This document shows, piece after piece, positions 56,208 through 64,000 of a stretch of 64,000 nt of DNA. The DNA lies in assembly GCA_041672845.1 (NCBI GenBank), contig JBAYYV010000007.1:1-64000 (forward strand). The letters run 5' to 3'. The notes below the pieces were generated by a model. That model was not told the origin of the DNA, searched no databases, and worked only from the letters and a program-made list of their open reading frames with translations. The stretch is from JBAYDV01 sp041672845. Lineage in GTDB: Bacteria; Bacteroidota; Bacteroidia; Bacteroidales; UBA932. The position numbers and the translations under genes were made by a program. The first letter of the stretch is position 1. Every line of letters starts with the position of its first letter.

Positions 56208-56789
56208 ATGAAAAAAATTGTACTTTCCATAATCGTTTTATTAACTACTATTTCTTCATTTGCGCAAACTGGAACAAGTGCAAAATCTGGTTCACATTTA
56301 CAATTCGAAGGAATTACGATGAATGGAGAGATAAGAGCTTTTTGTTCAAAATTAGAAAAAAAAGGATATACTTATGAAATGGGCACAAAGGCTTTTGGAA
56401 AATTGAAAGGTGATTTTATGGGATGTAAAGATTGTGATGTTGCTGTATGTGGAGGTACAAATTTTAATTTAATTAGTAATATCTTTATAGAAAAATCCAC
56501 CAATAATAAAGATGAAAAAATAAAATACTATTCTACTTTAAAAAAGAATTTGGTTGAAAAATACGGGAAACCAAGTTTCTGTAAAGAAAATTTTAAATGC
56601 ATTATAGAACCAACAACCAAAAATGAAAGATTTTATGCTAAAGACGAAGAAATAAAATACATGACCACATTCAATCTTAAAAATGGTATAATAATGCTTG
56701 GAATGCAAGAAGAATCTGTGATAATTAGTTATCTTGACAATATTAATTACAGCCTCATGAAAAAAAGTTGTCCAGAAGACATGGATTAA
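56208..56789 (+). CDS. Secreted cysteine-containing protein of unknown function
   Basis: The 193-residue protein starts with a signal peptide (KKIVLSIIVLLTTISSFAQT, cleavage near 20). The mature part opens LQFEGITMNGEIRAFCSKLE and has a cysteine cluster GCKDCDVAVCGG near 71-82. Further Cys pairs near 124 and 130 and one close to the end (SCPED) suggest disulphides in a periplasmic or exported protein. No known family recognised. It stands alone between the CRISPR locus and two small genes on the other strand. Confidence 0.65.
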   Translation: MKKIVLSIIVLLTTISSFAQTGTSAKSGSHLQFEGITMNGEIRAFCSKLEKKGYTYEMGTKAFGKLKGDFMGCKDCDVAVCGGTNFNLISNIFIEKSTNNKDEKIKYYSTLKKNLVEKYGKPSFCKENFKCIIEPTTKNERFYAKDEEIKYMTTFNLKNGIIMLGMQEESVIISYLDNINYSLMKKSCPEDMD

Positions 56790-56818
56790 CTGCAAACCTG
56801 AATTGATCTATGCTTGAA

Positions 56819-56992
56819 CTAAGGTTCATTCTCCAACTCTTTTAAAATTTTCTCTAAAATTGAAATCTGTTCTTTTTGCAAAGTGACTCTTTCGTTAATT
56901 TTCCAATACCAACAATTAACTTCTCTAAGAATCAAAAAAAATATGACTACGATTAGGATCGTAATCAAAATAATTGATTGTGCATTTTCCAT
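56819..56992 (-). CDS. Small single-pass membrane protein, 57 residues
   Basis: The frame encodes 57 residues: a short polar start (MENAQS), one membrane helix (IILITILIVVIFFLILR, 7-23), then VNCWYWKINER and an amphipathic, coiled-coil-like tail rich in Lys and Glu. It resembles a type of small protein common in Bacteroidota, without known function. It starts 11 bp after the next small gene on the same strand, and the pair look like one transcript. Confidence 0.6.
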   Translation of the reverse strand: MENAQSIILITILIVVIFFLILREVNCWYWKINERVTLQKEQISILEKILKELENEP

Positions 56993-57003
56993 AATTTTAT
57001 TTT

Positions 57004-57180
57004 TTAAAGGTTTAACAATATTAATAAAAAAGTAATTATTATGAAAATGTAAATTCCAATAGTTTTGAAAGTAATCCTATTTTTGCCAATACCGTAAATC
57101 AATCCAATTAGAATAATTCCTAGTGGAATTATTGTATAGTTTGAGCGTGATAAGACCTCGATATAATAAGTTTCTGACAT
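57004..57180 (-). CDS. Small two-pass membrane protein, 58 residues
   Basis: The frame encodes 58 residues with two hydrophobic helices, IIPLGIILIGLIYGIG (about 17-32) and IGIYIFIIITFLLILLN (about 41-57), joined by a short basic loop KNRITFK. No family is recognised. The compact hydrophobic layout and pairing with the 57-residue gene argue that it is real. The 127 bp to the right, up to the divergent NRPS start, would hold both promoters; no clear -7 box is seen. Confidence 0.55.
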   Translation of the reverse strand: MSETYYIEVLSRSNYTIIPLGIILIGLIYGIGKNRITFKTIGIYIFIIITFLLILLNL

Positions 57181-57307
57181 TACTCATACAAGGTGTTTAG
57201 CGGACACAAATAAAATCTAAATAAATTCTTCATAAATAAAAATTATTACTATTTTTAAAATATTTAGTGTTAAATCATTAAATCACTTTTAGCCAATTAG
57301 GACCTAA

Positions 57308-60300
57308 ATGACAAACAAACCTACCCAAAAAGCCTCTGACAAAAGCGCTGAGCTTTACTGTGTGCATAAAATATTTGAAAACACAGTAAACGCAAACCCA
57401 CAACGAATTGCTGTTAGCGACAACAACCATACTTTAACTTTTAACGAGTTAAATAAAAAAGCAAACCAAATTGCCCATTATCTAATTCAGTCGGGCACAA
57501 AACAAAACGAATGTGTTTTATTGTATTTTAACCGGGGAGCCGATTTTATTATTTCGCTGTTGGGCGTTTTAAAAGCTGGTGCAGCTTATATTCCGGTAAT
57601 TCCCAAATTTCCTGAAGAACGAATTCTTCAGATTTGTAAGGATGCAAAAGTAAAAACGGTAATAACAGAAAGCAGCCTGGAAAACACAGTTGATTTTGCT
57701 GATTATAATGTAGTTATAAGCAATTCCGATACTCCGGTTTTCGAAAACAATTCTGATAAAAATCCTGAGATTGAAAACGATTTAGAACAACTGGCTTACG
57801 TTATTTACACCTCGGGGACTACTGGTGTGCCCAAAGGTGCAATGATTCAGCACAAAGCCTTATGCAGTTTTTTTTATGCCCAACAAGAAATATATTTTGC
57901 CAATGATACAAACTTGTACAATGTAGCTTTCAGTGCTCCGCTGGTTTTTGATTTTAATGTTCAGCAGTGGACACAAATACTTGCCGGACACACACTTGTT
58001 GTAGTGCCTGAAGAATGCCGCTACGACGGAAGTTTATTTATTGACTTTGCAAAAAAACACAAGCTGCAATCCATTGGTTTTACACCATCGGAAATGAATA
58101 TGCACATTGCTGCAGGAATGTTTGAGCAGCTTCCACAACTTACGCATTTAACAATTGGTGGCGAGGCGGTTACACAAACACTATGGAACGAAGTGGGCCG
58201 ACACAAACACATAAAAGCCTTTAATACTTATGGTCCGGCCGAATGTACTGTTTACGTTACAACAGCCCGCATAAATGCTAACGATAAACTCTCGATTGGA
58301 AAAGCCACACCAAACAGCAAATTATTTATTGTAAACGATAAATTTGAAAAAGTTAAAGATGGCGAATTCGGCGAATTAATAATTGGCGGATTGTGTATAG
58401 GAAAAGGATATTTAAACAATAAGAAATTAACAGAAAAGAGCTACATAAAAACTTCGTTTGGCAGCAACGAACTATTTTACCGAAGCGGAGATAAAATAAG
58501 GCTTTTAGAAGATGGAAATTACGAGTACCTGGGAAGAATTGACCGACAGGTAAAAATTAGGGGAAACAGGATTGAATTAGCAGAAATAGAACACGTTTTA
58601 AAATCGATTAAAGAGATAGAAAATGCTGTTTGTACTATTAACGACGACGACCCGCAGAACAAATTTCTGATTGCTTATATTAAACCACAATCTAAAACCT
58701 ATTCGAAAAAAATAAAGGAAGCATTGGGCCACAAACTTCCCGATTATATGATTCCGAATGTGTATGTTTTTGTAGAAAAATTTAAACTCAGCGCAAACGG
58801 AAAAATAGATACAAAAGCACTTCCAAAACCTACAAAAAAAGACCGGTTCTGCTCTGAAATAATTGCCCCTAAAAACCAAACTCAAAAAATATTGGTTGAA
58901 CTGTGGCAAACCGTTTTAAAAACCCAAAACGTAAGTATTAGCAATAGCTTTTTCGAAATTGGCGGCCACTCGTTACTGGCAACGCAGGTGGTTTCGCACA
59001 TCAGAAAAACGCTGAACAAACAGCTTAAAATAAGGGATATTTTTGAAAAACCGGTTTTAGAAAACCTGGCCAATTATATCGACACACTGCCCGAAAACAG
59101 TACCGAATTAGTATTCAAAAGCTATGGTAAAAAACTACAGGCACCACTTGCTTACTCTCAAATTAGGCCTTGGTCGATATTTCAATTTAAAGGACCAAAT
59201 AGTCTTTACAATATTCTTATCGAAATTAAAATTGAAGGCGCATTAAATACTTCAATACTGAATAAAAGCCTCGAAATACTGGTTAACAGGCATCCGGCGC
59301 TACGAACAAGGTTTAAAAATACAGACGATAATATTCTTCAGGTTGTTGATAAAAGCATTAATTTTGAATTAGAAATAAGCGATTCCTCGCAAAACGAGCG
59401 CAACAAAGTAATTGAAGAATTATCGAATCTGAATTTCGATTTAACGTCGTCTCCCCTGTTTCGGTTTAAGGTGCTTAAATTGGCCGACAATTCTTTTAGC
59501 CTGTTTGTTTGTATGCACCACACTATTACCGATGGATGGTCGATGGGAATATTTATAAAAGAACTGAGCCTTGTTTACAACAGTTTGTACCGGAAAGAAA
59601 AAATTGAACTGCCCGAAAACGAGTTTTCTTACACCGATTTTGCCTTTTACCAGCAAAGCTATTTAGGCAGCAACAGCTACAACGAACACCTGAATTTCTG
59701 GAAAAAAGAACTTACCGGCCTTCCCGAATTATTGAATTTACCTTACGATAAAACACGGCCCGAAGAGCAATCGTTTAAAGGAAATACTATCAGTTTTTCC
59801 TTCAGCAAAACGCTTTCCAATAATATTTTAACTTACAGCGAAAAAGCAAACATAAGTCCGTATATGACTTGTTTGGCTGCGTATTTCATTCTACTTAAAC
59901 AACTTAGTCGAACCGACGATATTGTTATTGGTAGTGTTATTGCCAACAGAAATTACAAAGAACTGGAAAATATTTTTGGTTTCTTTTCGAACACAATATT
60001 GATTAGGGCACTGTTTAACAACGATTTTACTGCGAAAGAATTTGTAGAATACATTCGCGACAAAAACCTAAAAGCATTCGAAAACCAGGATATGCCAATG
60101 GATAAGCTTATTGATGAGCTGAAACCAAACCGTAGTCTTTCGTACAATCCAATGTTCCAAGTGGTATTTAATTACCAAAATATGGATTTGGGAAACCTAG
60201 ATTTTCCGGAAGCAAAAATCGATATTTCGCAGGTACATAACAACACTGCAAAAGTTGATTTAACACTTGAACTACACGAAAAAGATAATATAATTTCAGG

Positions 60301-63300
60301 CGAAATAGAATATGCCGAAGATTTGTTTTTCGAAAAAAGTGTACAAAATTACATTGCGTATTACCAAAATATTTTAGCAGAAATAGTTTCAAAAAATGAT
60401 ACAAAAATATCGGAATTAAGGCTTTATAATCAACAGGAAAAAGACGAATATTCAACGTCATTTTCTTTTGAGCCGGTTAGCGAATTGTTTAACCGCACAG
60501 CTATTAAATTCGGCAATAAAAAAGCAATTCAATTCCTCGACAAACAACTCAGTTACAACCAACTGAATAAACTTTCGAATAAGTATGCCAATTATTTACA
60601 GAAAAACCATCCTGAAAATATTATTGGTATTTCGTTGGAACGAAGCATCGAAACCATCGTGGTTATTCTAGGTATTTTAAAGGCCGGAAAAGCTTACCTG
60701 CCCATCGATTTAAAATACCCGGCCGAAAGGAAAAATCTGATTATTGAGGACAGCGAGCTTAAAACCCTGCTTTGTTCCGAAAAAATTGATACCGAAATTA
60801 ACCAAATTACGCTCGATGAGCTGAAAGAAAAAATTGAGGATTACGAAGATATTGCCCCGAATATAAAAATTACGGAAGATACTCCGGCTTATATTATTTA
60901 CACCTCGGGAACAACAGGAAATCCCAAAGGTGTGGTTATTGGCCACGGAACTTTGAGTTATTTTACGCAAACATCGCGCGCTCATTATAACATTTCTGAA
61001 AAAGATACCGTGCTCCAGTTTGCTTCCGTAAGTTTCGATGCAGCAATTGAAGAAATTTTCCCGACACTTTGTTATGGTGCATCGTTGGTGGTTCGAGATG
61101 AAAATATGATTTCGACAAACCAATATTTTCTAGAAAAATGTGTCGATTACGAAATAACAATTTTAGACCTCCCAACCGCCTACTGGCACCAGCTTGTTGC
61201 CGAACTCGATTCGCTTGAAACCAACGACTTTAAAAATATACGAATAGTTATTTTAGGTGGCGAAGCGGTTAAAAAATCGATAGCTAAAAAATGGTTCGAA
61301 TATTTCGGGAAAAGCCCCGAATTAATTAATACTTACGGGCCAACCGAAGCTACTGTGGTGGCAACAAAACACACCATTACCAGTGCCGATTTACAAAATG
61401 AAATACCCATTGGAAAACCGATTGCAAATGTTAATTTCACTATTATAAACAGTCATAACCAAGCTGTTCCGACTGGAATTCCGGGCGAATTGTGCCTTGG
61501 TGGCAATTGCTTGGCTTTGGGCTATTTAAAAAACAAAGAACTTACTAATCAGAAATTTATAAAAATATCCGGCAAACGATTCTATAAAACCGGCGACCTT
61601 GTTCGTTTAAAAACCGATGGAAATATCGATTTTATGGGACGAATGGATAAGCAGGTGAAAATTCGTGGTTTTAGGGTAGAACTAAACGAAATTGAAAACA
61701 GAATAAGGCAGTTTGGCAAAATTAAAGACTGCGTGGTTTGTGCAAAAAATATAGGACAAAATAATCTTGATATTGTTACTTACCTTGTAAAAAACAGCGA
61801 GTTTAAAACATCGGAATTAGCTACTTTTCTCGAACAAAATCTGCCCGATTTTATGGTACCGGCATACTTTGTTTTTATCGACGAAATTCCGCTAAATATT
61901 AATAATAAAGTTGATGAAAAAGCGCTTCCTTTACCCGAAAGCAAAGACCGCCAAATCGAACAAGGTGAGCATAAAAATCCGGAAACAAAAACACAGCAAC
62001 AAGTTCACGATGTTTGGTGCAAACTGCTAAAACTCGACGAACTTAGTATTTCTGATAATTTCTTTAAACTGGGTGGGCACTCGTTATTGGCTATGCAAAT
62101 GATTACCCGTCTCGAACATATTTTCAATAAAAAAATTACCCTGCAAAAGATTTTTGAGTACCCAACCATAGAAATTTTTAGCAAGTATTTAGATAAAAAC
62201 ACCACTATTTGTAATTTCGAAGAGAACAAAGAAATACAGGTAGTTGACCGAAGTAAACCCATTACTTTATCTTCATCTCAAAAGCGAATTTGGTTTGTCA
62301 ATCAGCTTGAAGGAGCAAACGCATCGTACAATATTCCTCTCGATTTTAAAGTAAGCGGAAATTTTAATATTGAAGCCTTTAAACAGTCTTTAAAAATTAT
62401 TGCCGAACGCCAAGAAATTCTACGTGCAAGCTTTTCTAACAAAAACGGAAACCCTGTTCAAACTTTCGAAAATAAGGCTGAAATAGAATTTGTATTTCAC
62501 AATTTAACAGAAAAAAGCCCAAAGGAAGCAGAAACAGAATACCTAAATATTTCGGCTGCCGCTGCTGAGCATATTTTCGACCTTGAAAAAGCACCACTTT
62601 GGCGCTCAGTTCTTGTTCAAATGCTCGATTCAAGTTTCAGGATACTCTTTAATTTCCACCATATTATTTCCGATGGATGGTCGGTTGGAATATTTATAAA
62701 AGAACTTTCAGAAATATATAATTCGTTAGTGAATGGCAGAGAATTAAAACTAAAAAAGTTAACAATACAATACGCCGATTATGCCGCCAGCCAGCAGTTG
62801 CACAACAATTCTGACAAGATAAATAAGCAAGTAGATTATTGGTGCAAAAAACTGCAGGGAGCTCCCGAAATTATACAATTTCCATGCGATTTTCAACGGC
62901 AAAAATTTCAGACTTTTAACGGCGGCGAAGTACGCATTAAGTTTAGTAAGACCACCACTTTAAAATTAAAAGAACTGGCAAACGAAAACAATATTAGTTT
63001 ATACATGCTTTTGTTTGGTGCTTATGTAATATTGCTGCACAAACACTCGCACGATACTGATATTGTGGTTGGTACACCCATTGCAAACCGCAAAAATGGA
63101 TTAACCGACAACCTGATTGGTATTTTTATAAACAACCTGGCAATTCGCTCAAATATAACAGGCGACCTGAGCATTAAAAAGTTTATAAACCAACTTAAAA
63201 ATAACCTTTTTGAAGCCTACCAAAACCAGGAAGCGCCTTTTGAAACGGTGTTGAAAAAACTTCAGTTAAAAAGAAATCTTTCTATTAGTCCACTGTTTCA

Positions 63301-64000
63301 GGTAATGTTTAACTTGCTAAATGCCCATAACGAACAGCTTAATTTCGACGGAACAGAGGTTGATTATCTTGATATTCCACGAAAAATTGCCAAATACGAT
63401 TTAAGCCTGATTATGTCGGAGCGGAACGACGAATTACGTGGCATTTTCGAGTATAATTCCGACTTGCACAAACCGTCTTCAATTGAAAGAATTTCAAAGC
63501 ATTACGAAAATATTATTGCTTTTATTTTAGAAAGTTTCGAACATAAAATTTCGGAAATACCAATTTTAACCCGCAGCGAACAAACGTTGTTATTAACCGA
63601 AATAAATAATACGAATAGCGAATATCCGGAAGATAAATGTTACCATCAGCTTTTCGAAGAAGCGGTAAAAGAACATCCGCAAAAAACGGCGGTTCTATTT
63701 GCTAATAAACAAATCACATACGAAGAGCTAAACAAAAAAGCGAACCAACTGGCAGCTTATTTAAGAAATAAACAAATTGGAGAAAACCATTTTGTTGGCA
63801 TTTACCTCGATCGTTCTATTGAAATGGTAATTGCACTAATTGCGGTAATGAAAACCGGGGCCGCGTATATTCCTTTAGATCCTATTTACCCGAAAGACCG
63901 CATAAAACTGATACTCGACGATGCCAGCCCCAAAGCAATTATTACGCACAAAAATTTATTCGATAATCTGCCCGAAACAAGTGCTGAACTTATCGATATT
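57308..64000 (+). CDS. Nonribosomal peptide synthetase, N-terminal 2231 residues
   Basis: A multimodular peptide synthetase that builds a peptide on carrier domains, cut by the window end. Domain order is A-T-C-A-T-C-A. A1 covers about 20-520 (YVIYTSGTTGVPKGA near 164, NTYGPAE near 306, NGKIDTKAL near 497). T1 has GGHSLL with the pantetheine Ser at 555. C1 has HHTITDG at 737-743. A2 has YTSGTTGNPKG near 1198. T2 has its Ser at 1592. C2 has HHIISDG at 1784-1790. A3 begins near 2111. Starting with A, not C, makes this the initiating subunit. All active sites read are intact. No epimerisation or thioesterase domain is seen yet. The DNA is visibly richer in G and C than the chromosome left of 55700, which suggests transfer. 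Product unknown. Confidence 0.95.
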   Translation, partial: MTNKPTQKASDKSAELYCVHKIFENTVNANPQRIAVSDNNHTLTFNELNKKANQIAHYLIQSGTKQNECVLLYFNRGADFIISLLGVLKAGAAYIPVIPKFPEERILQICKDAKVKTVITESSLENTVDFADYNVVISNSDTPVFENNSDKNPEIENDLEQLAYVIYTSGTTGVPKGAMIQHKALCSFFYAQQEIYFANDTNLYNVAFSAPLVFDFNVQQWTQILAGHTLVVVPEECRYDGSLFIDFAKKHKLQSIGFTPSEMNMHIAAGMFEQLPQLTHLTIGGEAVTQTLWNEVGRHKHIKAFNTYGPAECTVYVTTARINANDKLSIGKATPNSKLFIVNDKFEKVKDGEFGELIIGGLCIGKGYLNNKKLTEKSYIKTSFGSNELFYRSGDKIRLLEDGNYEYLGRIDRQVKIRGNRIELAEIEHVLKSIKEIENAVCTINDDDPQNKFLIAYIKPQSKTYSKKIKEALGHKLPDYMIPNVYVFVEKFKLSANGKIDTKALPKPTKKDRFCSEIIAPKNQTQKILVELWQTVLKTQNVSISNSFFEIGGHSLLATQVVSHIRKTLNKQLKIRDIFEKPVLENLANYIDTLPENSTELVFKSYGKKLQAPLAYSQIRPWSIFQFKGPNSLYNILIEIKIEGALNTSILNKSLEILVNRHPALRTRFKNTDDNILQVVDKSINFELEISDSSQNERNKVIEELSNLNFDLTSSPLFRFKVLKLADNSFSLFVCMHHTITDGWSMGIFIKELSLVYNSLYRKEKIELPENEFSYTDFAFYQQSYLGSNSYNEHLNFWKKELTGLPELLNLPYDKTRPEEQSFKGNTISFSFSKTLSNNILTYSEKANISPYMTCLAAYFILLKQLSRTDDIVIGSVIANRNYKELENIFGFFSNTILIRALFNNDFTAKEFVEYIRDKNLKAFENQDMPMDKLIDELKPNRSLSYNPMFQVVFNYQNMDLGNLDFPEAKIDISQVHNNTAKVDLTLELHEKDNIISGEIEYAEDLFFEKSVQNYIAYYQNILAEIVSKNDTKISELRLYNQQEKDEYSTSFSFEPVSELFNRTAIKFGNKKAIQFLDKQLSYNQLNKLSNKYANYLQKNHPENIIGISLERSIETIVVILGILKAGKAYLPIDLKYPAERKNLIIEDSELKTLLCSEKIDTEINQITLDELKEKIEDYEDIAPNIKITEDTPAYIIYTSGTTGNPKGVVIGHGTLSYFTQTSRAHYNISEKDTVLQFASVSFDAAIEEIFPTLCYGASLVVRDENMISTNQYFLEKCVDYEITILDLPTAYWHQLVAELDSLETNDFKNIRIVILGGEAVKKSIAKKWFEYFGKSPELINTYGPTEATVVATKHTITSADLQNEIPIGKPIANVNFTIINSHNQAVPTGIPGELCLGGNCLALGYLKNKELTNQKFIKISGKRFYKTGDLVRLKTDGNIDFMGRMDKQVKIRGFRVELNEIENRIRQFGKIKDCVVCAKNIGQNNLDIVTYLVKNSEFKTSELATFLEQNLPDFMVPAYFVFIDEIPLNINNKVDEKALPLPESKDRQIEQGEHKNPETKTQQQVHDVWCKLLKLDELSISDNFFKLGGHSLLAMQMITRLEHIFNKKITLQKIFEYPTIEIFSKYLDKNTTICNFEENKEIQVVDRSKPITLSSSQKRIWFVNQLEGANASYNIPLDFKVSGNFNIEAFKQSLKIIAERQEILRASFSNKNGNPVQTFENKAEIEFVFHNLTEKSPKEAETEYLNISAAAAEHIFDLEKAPLWRSVLVQMLDSSFRILFNFHHIISDGWSVGIFIKELSEIYNSLVNGRELKLKKLTIQYADYAASQQLHNNSDKINKQVDYWCKKLQGAPEIIQFPCDFQRQKFQTFNGGEVRIKFSKTTTLKLKELANENNISLYMLLFGAYVILLHKHSHDTDIVVGTPIANRKNGLTDNLIGIFINNLAIRSNITGDLSIKKFINQLKNNLFEAYQNQEAPFETVLKKLQLKRNLSISPLFQVMFNLLNAHNEQLNFDGTEVDYLDIPRKIAKYDLSLIMSERNDELRGIFEYNSDLHKPSSIERISKHYENIIAFILESFEHKISEIPILTRSEQTLLLTEINNTNSEYPEDKCYHQLFEEAVKEHPQKTAVLFANKQITYEELNKKANQLAAYLRNKQIGENHFVGIYLDRSIEMVIALIAVMKTGAAYIPLDPIYPKDRIKLILDDASPKAIITHKNLFDNLPETSAELIDI

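Noticed and set aside
57308..64000. Many minus-strand ORFs of 60-137 codons across the NRPS
   Set aside because: They are antisense shadows of a continuous 2231-codon frame with all NRPS motifs.

Overview
The window looks like chromosome of an AT-rich anaerobic member of the Bacteroidota, most likely Bacteroidales. The support is the gene content (DUF4290, DUF3078, LolA-like/FtsK, WbqC and lpxD-lpxC-lpxA blocks, an archaeal/eukaryotic-type ProRS, an NfnAB-like electron-bifurcating pair), many TAnnTTTG-type -7 promoter boxes a short distance upstream of starts, and the near absence of Shine-Dalgarno sequences. Genus cannot be told from sequence alone.

Region 1-6217 is an integron-like gene-cassette array read on the minus strand. 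It has a tyrosine recombinase reduced to its two ends (5922-6217), an attI-like segment, a 4.4-kb cassette carrying a 1390-aa STAND NTPase with a Cap4/DUF4297-like nuclease end (probable anti-phage gene), a DUF5677-like cassette, and two copies of a roughly 131-bp cassette with no ORF. Each cassette begins with bases complementary to the start of its own terminal imperfect palindrome, the arrangement expected of attC sites.

Region 6293-46927 is compact housekeeping chromosome: NUDIX, pyrE, a SRPBCC protein, LolA-like, FtsK, DUF4290, rfbD, hisS, initiator tRNA, NfnAB, SppA, TilS, DUF3078, ProRS, a FadL-like porin, lipid A genes lpxD-lpxC-lpxA, rimP-nusA-infB, a cobalamin/iron-complex-type ABC importer, an O-methyltransferase, an M16 peptidase, a metallo-beta-lactamase-fold hydrolase, dnaX, lptB, an M23 protein and YceI. 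Oddities are a RimP cut down to its N-terminal domain, an LpxC without the FabZ half usual in this phylum, a strongly acidic FtsK linker, and NusA/InfB with low-complexity extensions.

Region 46928-55703 is a complete type II-C CRISPR-Cas locus: tracrRNA (minus strand), cas9, cas1, cas2, a hairpin terminator and an array of 41 repeats of 46 bp with 40 spacers. The tracrRNA sequence implies the array is transcribed leftwards, towards the cas genes and opposite to them. One spacer occurs twice and the rightmost repeat is degenerate.

Region 55704-64000 changes character: a frameshifted small ORF, a secreted protein of unknown family, two small membrane proteins of under 60 aa, then the first 2231 codons of a large nonribosomal peptide synthetase (A-T-C-A-T-C-A..., still open at the window end) in visibly more GC-rich DNA. 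This suggests horizontally acquired natural-product capacity next to the CRISPR locus.
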